DNA of 64,000 bases from Streptomyces plumbidurans (GCF_019857225.1 NZ_JAFJSY010000009.1:186001-250000), one strand, 5' to 3'; counted from the stretch's first letter, positions 1 to 8,140 are shown. A program made the numbers and translations. Notes: generated by a model not told the origin, from the letters alone.

Positions 1-309
1 CTCGTACGGAGCTCGGCAGCGGTGGGTGCGGGCCGTGGGGGAATTGGGGAAGGACTGGCCGGTGGTCGATGGGCCGGTGCGGTGGCGGCAGGGGGAAGTG
101 ACGGTGGAGTGGGGAGCGTTGGCGCCTTGTGGGTGGGCAGCGGCGGGGTGACCTGCGAGGGAACGATCTCTGCGAGCTGTTCGTCACAGGGGTGGGGTGA
201 TCTTCATGGTGGGGGAAATCCGACTTGCTAGGTGCTCTGTCGTTTTGCGCTTCGCCGTGGCACTATCCCCCGTAAGTTACTGACGGTAAATCAGGTTGGG
301 GGAAACGGG
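1..309. other. Upstream region of the NlpC/P60 gene, no gene supported
   Basis: No credible gene is seen here. The only open frame, a 69-residue Gly-rich one, has the low complexity of a GC-rich shadow frame. The last 60 bases are less GC-rich and should hold the promoter of the wall-hydrolase gene. They include a short imperfect inverted repeat, TTACTGACGGTAA (277-289), that could be a regulator site. I looked for a c-di-AMP (ydaO-type) riboswitch, which often precedes Streptomyces wall-hydrolase genes, and could not recognise its conserved core. Confidence 0.5.
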
Positions 310-1377
310 ATGGGTGCGGGCAAGCGCGGGCTGATCGCGACAGCCGTGACCGTGGTCTGCGCGGTCACCCTGCTGGCGGCCCCGGGCACGGCGTTCGCCA
401 GCCCCGAGCCCTCGCCGTCGGTTTCCGCCGCTCCCGTGCCGGACAAGGACCTTGACGCCGTACGGAAGAAGCTGGACAGGCTGTACCACGACGCCGCCGT
501 CGCGACTGATTCGTACAACGCGGCTGAGGAGAAGGCCCAGAAGCAGTCCGCGGCGATCGTCGAGTTGGCGAAGAAGATCGTCAAAGGGCAGAAGAAGCTG
601 GCCGAGCTGAAGAAGCGGGCCGGGTCCGCGGCCGCCGCGCAGTATCGGACGGGCGGGATGCCCGACGACGCCCAACTGCTGCTGAGCGACAACCCGCAGC
701 AGTTTCTCGACGGCGCCGGCCGGACCCTGCAGGGCGAGCGGGCCATAAGAGGGCTGATCGGTGAAATGACCCGCACCCAGCAGGACTTGGAGCAGTACGC
801 CAAGGACGCCTCGGCCCAGTGGAAGCAGCTGGACGCCAACCGCAAGGCCAAGGACACCGCCCGCAAGCGGATCAAGAAGCAGATCGCTGCCGCCGAGAAG
901 CTGCAGGACCGGCTGGAGAAGAAGGAGAAGGAGCGCCTCGCCGCGCTGGAGGAGGCGGCCGCTCTCAAGGCGCAGACCGCCTGGCTGGATTCCGGGGTCC
1001 TCGACGAGATCAAGGGGAAGGCCTCCGCGGACGGCAAGAAGGCCGTCGCGTACGCCACCGCCCAGATCGGCAAGCCGTACGAATGGGGCGCGGAGGGACC
1101 GAAGACGTACGACTGCTCCGGGCTCACCTCACAGGCGTGGGCCGATGCCGGTCGTCCCATTCCGCGGACCTCGCAGGAGCAGTGGAAGCAGCTCAAGCAT
1201 GTGGACGTCAAGGACATGCGGCCCGGCGATCTGATCATTTACTTTCATGACGCCACCCATGTCGGGATGTACATCGGCGACGGCGCGATCGTGCACGCTC
1301 CGCGGCCCGGACGGACCGTGACCATCACCGGTGCCGGGTCCATGCCGATCCTCGGGGTGGTGCGCCCCGACGCCTGA
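310..1377 (+). CDS. Secreted NlpC/P60 peptidoglycan endopeptidase with coiled-coil N-terminus
   Basis: This is a 355-residue exported wall hydrolase, expected to cut peptide stems of peptidoglycan outside the membrane. A signal peptide (basic MGAGKRG start, hydrophobic stretch, cleavage near the AFA-S site around residue 31) is followed by a long Lys/Glu/Ala-rich coiled coil (about residues 45-235). The C-terminal NlpC/P60 domain has the catalytic Cys in YDCSG (Cys269) and the His in THVGMY (His317). The architecture matches RipA/CwlO-like actinobacterial endopeptidases, whose coiled coil keeps the enzyme inactive or docks it to a partner. The start at 310 is chosen over an upstream in-frame ATG at 232 because it begins the signal peptide and follows a purine-rich stretch. 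The class is certain; its cell-cycle role is not. Confidence 0.93.
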   Translation: MGAGKRGLIATAVTVVCAVTLLAAPGTAFASPEPSPSVSAAPVPDKDLDAVRKKLDRLYHDAAVATDSYNAAEEKAQKQSAAIVELAKKIVKGQKKLAELKKRAGSAAAAQYRTGGMPDDAQLLLSDNPQQFLDGAGRTLQGERAIRGLIGEMTRTQQDLEQYAKDASAQWKQLDANRKAKDTARKRIKKQIAAAEKLQDRLEKKEKERLAALEEAAALKAQTAWLDSGVLDEIKGKASADGKKAVAYATAQIGKPYEWGAEGPKTYDCSGLTSQAWADAGRPIPRTSQEQWKQLKHVDVKDMRPGDLIIYFHDATHVGMYIGDGAIVHAPRPGRTVTITGAGSMPILGVVRPDA

Positions 1378-1379
1378 GA

Positions 1380-1399
1380 GCCAGGTCACGTGACCTGGC
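1380..1399. promoter_or_regulatory. Perfect 20-bp palindrome just after the NlpC/P60 stop
   Basis: GCCAGGTCACGTGACCTGGC is fully self-complementary and begins 2 bases after the stop codon. It could be the stem of a transcript-end hairpin with a tiny ACGT loop, or a regulator site for the next gene. It lacks the spacer and T-tract of a canonical terminator, so the role is open. Confidence 0.5.
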
Positions 1400-1628
1400 G
1401 CACGCCGAACACCGCGGCAAACGCCCGGCGGACGTGACCTTCGTCATTCCCGCTGACGGCCTCCGGTGTCCAACTGCGGTACGGATCGCGGCATATGACG
1501 CTGGCGCCTCTCCAAGCGGCGTGTCTCACACCATTCCTTTACGGCACCGGCACCCGCTATGGTCCCCGTCGGTGGATCGAGATCTCTCGTCCGCCATGCC
1601 CTCGGGGGGAGGGAAGGAACTCAACACC

Positions 1629-2933
1629 ATGCCCGCACCCATACCGCGGCAGAGAGCGATTCCGGCCGCGGAAAGTGGTCAGGCTCCGGTCGCGCCCACC
1701 AGCGGCACCTCCAAGGACGACACCCCGCGCAAGGAAGCAAAGGTCGACAACAACCCCGCCAACCCCAATCTGACGCTGCTGCTGATCGAGGACGATCCCG
1801 GCGGCTCAGCGGTCGTACCCGAGCTGCAGGACGCGGCCGGGCGGCCGATCCGCGTCCGCACCGCCCGCAACCTCACCGAGGCCGAGCGGCTGCTGACCGA
1901 CGACGTCCACTGCATCCTGCTGGACCTCGCGCTGCCGGCTCCGGGCCGCGGCGCCGACGAGGACGAGCTCGCCGTGCTCCGGCACGTGCTGGAGCTCGCG
2001 CCCCGGCACGCCGTGCTCGCGCTCACCGCGTCCGGCGATGCCGAGCGCGGCGCAGAGGCGGTACGGGTCGGCGCCCAGGACTACCTCCACCGCGACGAAC
2101 TCGACGCCCGGCTGCTGAGCCGTGCGATCCGCTACGCGGTGGAGAGGAAACGTTCCGACTCGGCGGAGCGGCGACTCGCCGAGGGCCGGGTACGCGCCCA
2201 GGAGAACCGCCGCCTGGAGCGCGGGCTGCTGCCGACGCCGCTGCTGGAGGGCTCGTCCCTGCGGTTCGCCGCCAAGTACCGCCCCGGCCGCTCGCGCGCA
2301 CTGCTCGGCGGGGACTTCTACGACGTCGTACGCACCCCCGACGGAACCGTCCACGCCATGATCGGCGACGTCTCCGGGCACGGCCCGGACGAGGCGGCAC
2401 TCGGCGTGGAGCTGCGCATCGCCTGGCGCGCCCTGACCCTGGCGGGCCTGTGCGGCGACCAGCTGCTGGGCACGCTGCAGCAGGTGCTGGAGCACGAGCG
2501 CTCCGACGAGGAGATCTTCGCGACCCTGTGCACGGTGGACATCTCCCCCGACGGGCGCCGCGCCGGCCTGTGCCTGGCCGGGCACCCCTCCCCGCTGCTC
2601 GCCGGACCGGGCCGTCCCGCCCAGCTGCTTCCGTACGACAACAACGGCCCCGCGCTCGGCATGCTGCCGGGCACTCGCTGGCCGCGGATGCAGGTGGACC
2701 TGGGGCGGGAGTGGAGCCTGATGCTCTACACCGACGGTCTGATCGAGGGCCGGATCGGCCCGGGCAAGGAGCGGCTCGGCCAGGACGGCATGGCGGAGAT
2801 GGTGCGGCGCCAGATGGCCGCCGGCCTGAGCGGGGAAGGGCTGCTGCGGGAGGCCGTGAACGAGGTGCGTGAGCTCAATGGGGGCGAGCTGGCGGATGAC
2901 GTGGCGGTGTTGATGCTGAGTCGGGGCGTTTGA
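1629..2933 (+). CDS. Receiver-SpoIIE/PP2C serine phosphatase (RsbU-like)
   Basis: This 434-residue cytoplasmic regulator probably dephosphorylates an anti-anti-sigma factor in a partner-switching pathway. After a disordered N-terminus comes a receiver domain (about residues 38-165) with the acidic pocket LLLIEDD, the phospho-acceptor Asp in LLDLALP and the LALTA strand. A helical linker leads to a PP2C/SpoIIE domain with metal-binding motifs GGDFYD, GDVSGHG, LYTDGL and the final ADDVAVL. The start at 1629 is preferred to in-frame starts at 1434 and 1593 because GGAGGGAAGG precedes it. Streptomyces carry many such paralogues. No kinase or STAS partner is adjacent, so its target is unknown. Confidence 0.9.
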   Translation: MPAPIPRQRAIPAAESGQAPVAPTSGTSKDDTPRKEAKVDNNPANPNLTLLLIEDDPGGSAVVPELQDAAGRPIRVRTARNLTEAERLLTDDVHCILLDLALPAPGRGADEDELAVLRHVLELAPRHAVLALTASGDAERGAEAVRVGAQDYLHRDELDARLLSRAIRYAVERKRSDSAERRLAEGRVRAQENRRLERGLLPTPLLEGSSLRFAAKYRPGRSRALLGGDFYDVVRTPDGTVHAMIGDVSGHGPDEAALGVELRIAWRALTLAGLCGDQLLGTLQQVLEHERSDEEIFATLCTVDISPDGRRAGLCLAGHPSPLLAGPGRPAQLLPYDNNGPALGMLPGTRWPRMQVDLGREWSLMLYTDGLIEGRIGPGKERLGQDGMAEMVRRQMAAGLSGEGLLREAVNEVRELNGGELADDVAVLMLSRGV

Positions 2934-2955
2934 GCGGGGCGCGTGGGCTTCGACT

Positions 2956-3288
2956 TCAGCGGCCGCCGTTGTACGGGCCGTACGGGCCGTCGCTGCTGGA
3001 GCCGCGGCGACTGCGGCCGCCGCCCGGGAGGCTGCGCAGGGCCGGACGGACGTCGACCATGTACACGATCGTGGCGACGAGGCCGATGACCGGCAGGAAC
3101 GACAGAATGTTGAATATCAGGTTCACCACGAAGGCGAGCCCGAGGACGATCAGCCAGAACGGCTTCGTCTTCTTGTCGGCCGCGCGATAGGCGTCCTCGC
3201 GGCGCGTGGCGGCGTCGATCAGCGCGAAGCCGCTGAAAAGGATCAGGGCCACGCTCAGCAGCCACATGAACCCTGCGAACCCCTGCAT
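2956..3288 (-). CDS. DUF2516 family membrane protein
   Basis: This is a small integral membrane protein of about 110 residues. It has two or three hydrophobic segments (near residues 5-25 and 45-80) and a Gly/Ser/Arg/Tyr-rich hydrophilic tail. The first segment is followed by an IDAATRRxDAYRAADKKTK stretch typical of the DUF2516 family, which is conserved in actinobacteria and has no known function. The ATG at 3288 starts right before the first helix; an ATG six codons upstream (3306) is possible. It is convergent with the phosphatase gene and followed upstream by the HBHA-like gene on the same strand, separated by a hairpin. Confidence 0.8.
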   Translation of the reverse strand: MQGFAGFMWLLSVALILFSGFALIDAATRREDAYRAADKKTKPFWLIVLGLAFVVNLIFNILSFLPVIGLVATIVYMVDVRPALRSLPGGGRSRRGSSSDGPYGPYNGGR

Positions 3289-3367
3289 CAGCACTACGTC
3301 CACCACCAGACTCGGCTTGTTCCTACGCGGTCACCGTACCCGTTCCCACCAGACCGTTACACGGAGA

Positions 3368-3400
3368 ACGGGCCGGGCTCCCAAGGAGTGCCCGACCCGT
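3368..3400 (-). terminator. Hairpin downstream of the HBHA-like gene
   Basis: An interrupted stem pairs ACGGG and GGGC with GCCC and CCCGT around a roughly 11-base loop, starting 20 bases after the stop of the minus-strand HBHA-like gene. It is likely a factor-independent-type end or RNA-stabilising structure; no U-tract is present, as is usual in Streptomyces. Confidence 0.55.
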
Positions 3401-3419
3401 TACCGATCACCCGTTGGTG

Positions 3420-4103
3420 TTACTTCGCGGGCGGCGTGGTCTTCTTCGCGGTGGTGGTCTTGCGGGCCGGCGCCTTCTTGGCGACGGGCTTCTTCACCGG
3501 AGCCGGCTCGACCTTGGCCTCGGCAGTGGGCTTCGCCTGGGCGGCGGGCTTGGCCTGGGCGGGCTTGGTCTCCGTCTTGACCTGGACCGGCTCGGCCTTG
3601 GGCTCGACGGCGACCGCGAGGTCCTCGATGTCCTCGGCGGCCTCGCCGCGCCAGGTCCGCACGGCCTGCTCGCCGTGTTCGGCGACCTTCTCGTAGGTCT
3701 CGCGGGCCTTGACGGCGTACTCGGCGGCGACGCCGACACCGCGCAGCGCGAAGTCCTGGGCCGACTCGCCGAACTTCTTCAGGTCGGCGTCGAGGGTGGA
3801 GCCGAGCTTCTTGATGTCGCCGTCGAGGGCGGCGAGGAAGTCGGTGACCTTGGCCTGCAGGGTCTCCTGCGTCTCCTTGACACGCGCCTGCGTCTCCCTG
3901 ACGCGGGCCTGGGCCTTCTCCTGGACGGCCTTCGTGTCGGTGTTGCGGACCGCCTCGAAACGGGCCGGGGCCTCGGCGCGCAGCTGCTCCACGAGGCCGG
4001 GCACCTTCTTGGCCTGCTGGAGGGCCAGGTCGGCGGTGCCGGCGGCGAAGTAGAGCGGCGTCGGGTCGCTGAGGGTCTTGCGGAGGTCGTCGGTGATGGC
4101 CAT
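3420..4103 (-). CDS. HBHA-like coiled-coil protein with Lys/Ala/Pro-rich tail
   Basis: This 227-residue protein resembles mycobacterial heparin-binding haemagglutinin. A short N-terminal region (DLRKTLSDPTPLYFAAGTAD) leads into a long alpha-helical coiled coil (residues about 25-150), then a disordered tail with repeated PAxAKPxA and PVAKKAPARKTT motifs, rich in Lys and Ala, typical of membrane- or nucleic-acid-interacting tails. In mycobacteria HBHA acts at the cell surface and in lipid bodies. In Streptomyces the role is not established; histone H1-like DNA binding by the tail is a possibility. GGGAGGA precedes the ATG at 4103, which decides against the upstream in-frame start at 4208. It lies just downstream of an XRE regulator, the same order as Rv0474-hbhA in Mycobacterium. 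Confidence 0.8.
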   Translation of the reverse strand: MAITDDLRKTLSDPTPLYFAAGTADLALQQAKKVPGLVEQLRAEAPARFEAVRNTDTKAVQEKAQARVRETQARVKETQETLQAKVTDFLAALDGDIKKLGSTLDADLKKFGESAQDFALRGVGVAAEYAVKARETYEKVAEHGEQAVRTWRGEAAEDIEDLAVAVEPKAEPVQVKTETKPAQAKPAAQAKPTAEAKVEPAPVKKPVAKKAPARKTTTAKKTTPPAK

Positions 4104-4170
4104 GGTGATGGTCCTCCCGGTTGCTTTGAGCTGAGGGTTTTGGGTTCCGCGGGCGGCTCGGCCGGTCTGC

Positions 4171-4812
4171 TCAACCGGTGGGCTGCTGCGGGTCGTGCGG
4201 TGCGGCATCGTCGCCGTCGGACGTACGGGTGCGGCGCGTGGCGGGCTTGCGTCCGCCGGCCGTGCGGGTCTTGCGGGGGCGGCGCTCGCCGGTTGCCTCG
4301 CCGGCGCCCTTGCGGGCGCGGCGTATGGCGGTGTCGTCGTCCTCGGTGTCGCCGGCGACTTCGGTGTCCTGAGCCGCGGCGGGAGCCGGGCCGGGCTCGG
4401 CGGCCAGAACCACCGCGTCGGCCTCCGGGGCCTGATCGGTCGCGTCGTCCTGGGCGCCGCTGCCGAATCCGTTCTCCTTGCGGAAGGACTCGTAGATCTG
4501 GAGCAGCACCTGCTTCTGCCGCTCGTTCAGCGTGGGGTCGGCGAGGATGACGGCGCGGGTCTCGACCTCGTCCCGGTCCCGCTCGGCGTCGAGGATGCCG
4601 GCGCGCACGTACAGCGTCTCGGCGGAGATCCGCAGCGCCTTGGCGACCTGCTGCAGCACCTCCGCGCTCGGCTTGCGCAGCCCGCGCTCGATCTGGCTCA
4701 GATACGGATTGGACACCCCGGCGGCATCGGCGAGCTGCCTGAGCGACAGCTGCGCGGTGCGCCGCTGCTCGCGCAGGTATTCACCAAGATTGCCGACGTT
4801 GAGCGATGCCAT
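4171..4812 (-). CDS. XRE-family transcriptional regulator (Rv0474-like)
   Basis: This 213-residue regulator has an N-terminal lambda-repressor-like helix-turn-helix (about residues 10-68: YLREQRRTAQLSLRQLAD, GVSNPYLSQIERG) and a hydrophilic acidic C-terminal half ending in an Arg/Thr-rich tail. The HTH and an RKENGFG segment resemble the actinobacterial regulator located upstream of hbhA. The start at 4812 (MASLNVG) fits family starts; an ATG at 4830 is in frame. A perfect TTGCAAGC/GCTTGCAA inverted repeat lies 31 bp upstream of the start and is the likely binding site, suggesting autoregulation and possibly control of the divergent gene at 4911. The HBHA-like gene follows after a 67-bp gap on the same strand and is probably co-transcribed. 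Confidence 0.85.
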   Translation of the reverse strand: MASLNVGNLGEYLREQRRTAQLSLRQLADAAGVSNPYLSQIERGLRKPSAEVLQQVAKALRISAETLYVRAGILDAERDRDEVETRAVILADPTLNERQKQVLLQIYESFRKENGFGSGAQDDATDQAPEADAVVLAAEPGPAPAAAQDTEVAGDTEDDDTAIRRARKGAGEATGERRPRKTRTAGGRKPATRRTRTSDGDDAAPHDPQQPTG

Positions 4813-4842
4813 GCCTCCACCATGCCCCACCCTCGCTAACTA

Positions 4843-4862
4843 TTGCAAGCACCCGCTTGCAA
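4843..4862. promoter_or_regulatory. Perfect inverted-repeat operator between divergent genes
   Basis: The 20-bp element TTGCAAGCACCCGCTTGCAA has 8-bp perfect arms and a 4-bp spacer. It sits between the XRE gene (minus, start 4812) and the gene starting at 4911 (plus). Size and symmetry suit an XRE dimer. Binding is inferred. Confidence 0.7.
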
Positions 4863-4910
4863 AAGTGCGCCACGCCACTCTTACGGGGGCTGTTGACCTA
4901 GCGTTCCGCC

Positions 4911-5366
4911 ATGACCACACCAGACCCCGGCACTGACGATGAGGCCAGAGTGACCATCCGCTGCCAGGAGAACGCGTCCGTCGGCGTGACGTTCTGCGAC
5001 CGGTTCAGCTTCGACGCTGACTCCGTGCACTACGCCGTTGAGCTGCGGGCCCCCGGTCTGACCGCTCGTGTCGACGAGGTCGTCGCCTGGGTCTGGGACA
5101 GCGATCTGGCCCCGTTCCTGGAAGAGCTTGCAGCCGACTACCGGGGCTGGGACGGCGAACGGAGCTGGCGGAACAACGACCGAGACCTGATGGTGTCGGC
5201 GGTCCACCGGTCCGGCGGCCACGTCGGGGTGACGTGGGCCGTGCGGCCGTGGCCGCAGGCCGCCGGCGGCTGGGGCGCCTCGGTGACCACCTGGCTGGAG
5301 GCCGGCGAGCAGATGGCTTCCTTGGCTGCCGATGTGCGGGCCTTCCTCTCCGGGGCACCACGGTGA
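4911..5366 (+). CDS. Hypothetical protein, DUF6228-like
   Basis: This is a 151-residue soluble protein of unknown function. It reads as an alternating beta-strand domain (VTIRCQENASVGVTF, FSFDADSVHYAVELRAPG) and then a helical segment with DLAPFLEELAADYRGWDGERSW, ending in a predicted strand-helix tail. The WDxER/RGWxGERxW pattern and length recall the DUF6228 family of small actinobacterial proteins; the assignment is from memory. It has no signal peptide or membrane segment. Its stop overlaps the GTG start of the next gene, so the two are translationally coupled. Confidence 0.65.
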   Translation: MTTPDPGTDDEARVTIRCQENASVGVTFCDRFSFDADSVHYAVELRAPGLTARVDEVVAWVWDSDLAPFLEELAADYRGWDGERSWRNNDRDLMVSAVHRSGGHVGVTWAVRPWPQAAGGWGASVTTWLEAGEQMASLAADVRAFLSGAPR

Positions 5367-5836
5367 CAGCCGGCATACGCATCACCTGGACGCTGGGGGC
5401 ACATGGGTGGGCCGACTGTGTCGTTGAGGACCATCAGGCGAAGGCGGAGCTGAGCGCGTCCTACATCAGCAACGCGCCCGAAGAGTTCCTGACGGCGGTG
5501 GCCCGGCTCGTCGCGGGCGAGATGGAGACCCGGGCCCAGTTCGAGGCCGAGCCGACCGCTTACCGGTGGATCTTCTACCGCGAAGCTGCGGCTGCGACTG
5601 TCCGGATCCGCTTGCTGGAACTACGTCGCGGCAGCGACCACGACGACAAGGGCACCGCAATCTGGTCGTCCCGACTCCCCATCGATGCCCTCGCCCGGGC
5701 TGTCGTCCGCTGCTTCGACGAGGTCGTGCAGATCTACGGCGAGAGCGGCTACCGAGGCAAGTGGGGCGAGCACTTCCCCCGAACCGAACTCGAAGCCCTG
5801 CGACGCGTCTGGCGCGCTCGCCGCCGGCCACAGTGA
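5363..5836 (+). CDS. Hypothetical protein coupled to the DUF6228-like gene
   Basis: This is a 157-residue soluble protein of unknown function. The GTG at 5363 overlaps the upstream stop in a GTGA arrangement; an in-frame ATG at 5234 would lie deep inside the previous gene and is rejected. Visible features are a beta-rich N-terminal half (IRITWTLGAHGWADCVVED), a central segment with YRWIFYREAAA, and a helical C-terminal half (RAVVRCFDEVVQIYGESG). The paired, small, soluble genes resemble immunity or toxin-neutralising pairs scattered in Streptomyces, but no toxin is seen nearby, so this remains a guess. Confidence 0.7.
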   Translation: MTAGIRITWTLGAHGWADCVVEDHQAKAELSASYISNAPEEFLTAVARLVAGEMETRAQFEAEPTAYRWIFYREAAAATVRIRLLELRRGSDHDDKGTAIWSSRLPIDALARAVVRCFDEVVQIYGESGYRGKWGEHFPRTELEALRRVWRARRRPQ

Positions 5837-5979
5837 CGGCGCATCGCCACGTGGCGTGGACGCGATGTCGGTCGTAGCGATGAGTTTTGGGTGCATCCGG
5901 GGTCGATACGGCTGGACACACCGACGGCGGTGGGCCTGCGCTGGAGCGTTCCAGTGCTGGAGGGCGCAGGGAGGCAGTG

Positions 5980-7290
5980 ATGGGCGTCGATGGCTTCAGG
6001 CAGGAACGGACCAGCTCGGGTGGCGGGCCGGGCGGGCCCCGGGTGCTGGTGGCGGGGGCGAGCGTCGCCGGGCCCGCGCTGGCTCACTGGCTGCGTCGGT
6101 GGGGAGCCGAGGTGACCGTGGTGGAGCGGGCGCCCGAGTTGCGTCCCGGTGGGCAGGCGGTGGACGCGCGCGGGGTGGCCAGGGAGGTCATCGCGCGGAT
6201 GGGGCTGGACGCGGCGGTGCGCGCGGCGTGCACCGATACCGCCGGCGCGCACACCGTGGACGCGGACGGGCACGTGCTGGAGACCTTCCGTGCCGACGAC
6301 GACGGTGGCGACGGGTTCATCGCGGACATCGAGATCCTGCGCGGGGACCTGGCTCGGGTGCTCTACGACGACACCCGCGACCACGTCGAGTACGTCTTCG
6401 GCGACCGGATCGCCGAACTCGCCCAGGACGCGGACGGGGTCGACGTGACCTTCGCGGGCGGCGACCGGCGGCGCTTCGACCTGGTGGTCGGGGCCGACGG
6501 GCTGCACTCGGAGCTGCGGGCGATGGTCTTCGGGCCGCCCGAGCGATTCCTCCGCCACCTCGGGCACGTGCTGGCCTTCTACAGCGTGCCCAACGAGTTC
6601 GGGCTGGACCGATGGCTGTTGGAGTACCAGGACCAGGAGTCCGGGCGCTCCGCCCTCCTGCGCCCCATCCAGGACGCCACCCGGGCGATGGCCATGTTCT
6701 ACCTCGCCTCGTCCGACTTCGGCGTCGACTACCGTGACGTAGCGGCCCAGAAGGACCTGCTGCGTGAACGGATGGCCGGCCTGGGCTGGTTGACCCCGGA
6801 CATCCTCGCGCACCTGGACGACACCCCGGACTTCTATCTCGACCAGGTCGCCCAGGTGGTGATGGACCGCTGGTCGAGTGGCCGGGTGGGGCTCCTCGGG
6901 GACGCGGCCTTCAGCTCCTCGCCGATGTCCGGGCAGGGCACCGGGCTCGCCCTGGTCGGCGCCTACGTACTGGCCGGTGAACTGGCCGCCGCCGGATGGG
7001 ACCCCGCCACCGGGTTCGCCCGCTACGAGGCCCGGATGCGCTCGTTCGTCGAGGCCAACCAGGAGATCGGCCGCTTGAACGCCCGAAGCCGCGCCGTCCC
7101 CGGGCCCGACGCCGAACCCGTCCCCGACTTCACCGGCGAATGGTTCACCGAGTTGGTCGGGCGTGCGATCAACGGCGTCGAGCTGCCCGAGTACGCGGGG
7201 GTGCCGGGCTTCAAGGGGGTGCCGGGCTACGAGGGGGTTCCGGGCTACGCGGGGGTGCCGGACTCCGCGGCATCCGCGGGACCTCGTTGA
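5980..7290 (+). CDS. FAD-dependent aromatic monooxygenase with Gly-Val-Pro-Gly repeat tail
   Basis: This 436-residue group A flavoprotein hydroxylase uses NAD(P)H and oxygen to hydroxylate an unknown, probably aromatic, substrate. The N-terminal Rossmann motif reads VLVAGASVAGPALA with a downstream VVERAPELRPGG. The FAD-binding GADGLHS and GLLGDAAFSSSPMSGQG motifs place it with PHBH/tetracycline-oxygenase-like enzymes. The ATG at 5980 follows GGGAGG; an in-frame ATG at 5887 has no such site. The last 25 residues are four tandem copies of a GVPG-type hexapeptide (18 bp each), absent from typical family members. The gene is convergent with an ABC exporter, suggesting a resistance or tailoring role for a small molecule, which is inference. 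Confidence 0.9.
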   Translation: MGVDGFRQERTSSGGGPGGPRVLVAGASVAGPALAHWLRRWGAEVTVVERAPELRPGGQAVDARGVAREVIARMGLDAAVRAACTDTAGAHTVDADGHVLETFRADDDGGDGFIADIEILRGDLARVLYDDTRDHVEYVFGDRIAELAQDADGVDVTFAGGDRRRFDLVVGADGLHSELRAMVFGPPERFLRHLGHVLAFYSVPNEFGLDRWLLEYQDQESGRSALLRPIQDATRAMAMFYLASSDFGVDYRDVAAQKDLLRERMAGLGWLTPDILAHLDDTPDFYLDQVAQVVMDRWSSGRVGLLGDAAFSSSPMSGQGTGLALVGAYVLAGELAAAGWDPATGFARYEARMRSFVEANQEIGRLNARSRAVPGPDAEPVPDFTGEWFTELVGRAINGVELPEYAGVPGFKGVPGYEGVPGYAGVPDSAASAGPR

Positions 7291-7300
7291 AGTCCGCCGG

Positions 7301-8140
7301 TCATCGGCGATCTGCGGCCCTGTCGAACAGTGACTTGGACCAGAAGTAGCCGAGTGCGGCCAGTGCCAGGGACCAGGTGACGGCGAGCCAGCCGTTGTGG
7401 CCGATCTCGGTGCCGAGGAGCAGGCCGCGGAGGGTTTCGATGGCCGGGGTGAAGGGCTGGTACTCGGCGATGGGCTGGAACCACCCCGGCATCGCGTGGA
7501 CCGGTACGAAGGCGCTGGAGATGAGGGGCAGGAAGATCAGCGGCATCGCGGAGTTGCTGGCCGCCTCGGCGTTGGGGCTGGACAGGCCCATGCCGACGGC
7601 GATCCAGGTCAGGGCGGTGGCGAAGAGCACCAGCAGGCCGAACGCCGCGAGCCATTCCAGGGCGGTGGCGTCCGTGGAGCGGAAACCGATGGCCACCGCC
7701 ACGACTCCCACCAGGATCACGCTCATCACGCACTGCAGCACACTGCCGACGACGTGCCCGATGAGCACCGACCCGCGGTGGATCGCCATGGTGCGGAAGC
7801 GGGCGATGATCCCCTCGGTCATGTCCGTGGCCACGGAGACCGCGCTGCCGATCGTGGTGCTGCCGATGGTCATCAGCAGGAGACCGGGGACGAGGTACGC
7901 GATGTACGCCGACCGGTCGGCACCGCCCCCCATGCCCGCGCTCATGGTGTCGCCGAAGATGTAGACGAAGAGCAGCAACAGCATGACCGGTGTGAGCAGC
8001 AGGTTCAGCGTCAAGGACGGGTAGCGCCGGGCGTGCAGCAGGTTGCGGCGCAGCATCGTCGTCGAGTCGCGTACGGCGAGGGGGAGGCCGGCGGCCGGAC
8101 GGGCTGGGGCCGGACGGGCGGGGGCGGTTTGGGTGCTCAT
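7301..8140 (-). CDS. ABC-2 type exporter permease (DrrB-like)
   Basis: This 279-residue membrane protein has six predicted helices and forms the channel of a drug-type ABC exporter. It starts with an Ala/Pro-rich cytoplasmic tail, has the early LLTPVMLLLLFVYIFG helix and the late FLPLISSAFVPV and PAIETLRGLLLG segments typical of the DrrB/ABC2 family. Its ATG overlaps the stop of the ATPase gene by 4 bp, so it is translationally coupled to it. A longer in-frame reading upstream to 8605 only overlaps the ATPase gene and is a shadow. The substrate is unknown; daunorubicin-type exporters are the best studied relatives. Confidence 0.93.
   Translation of the reverse strand: MSTQTAPARPAPARPAAGLPLAVRDSTTMLRRNLLHARRYPSLTLNLLLTPVMLLLLFVYIFGDTMSAGMGGGADRSAYIAYLVPGLLLMTIGSTTIGSAVSVATDMTEGIIARFRTMAIHRGSVLIGHVVGSVLQCVMSVILVGVVAVAIGFRSTDATALEWLAAFGLLVLFATALTWIAVGMGLSSPNAEAASNSAMPLIFLPLISSAFVPVHAMPGWFQPIAEYQPFTPAIETLRGLLLGTEIGHNGWLAVTWSLALAALGYFWSKSLFDRAADRR

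Noticed and set aside
22..231. 69-codon Gly-rich frame at the left end
   Set aside because: Low-complexity shadow of GC-rich DNA without a ribosome site. Not supported.
1..309. c-di-AMP (ydaO) riboswitch before the NlpC/P60 gene
   Set aside because: Often present before such genes in Streptomyces, but the conserved core could not be recognised here.
3414..4550. 378-codon plus-strand frame
   Set aside because: Antisense to the HBHA-like and XRE genes, which have signals, domains and ribosome sites.
5685..6737. Long frame overlapping the FAD monooxygenase start
   Set aside because: It is a +1 frame shadow. The real gene starts at 5980 with a ribosome site and Rossmann motif.
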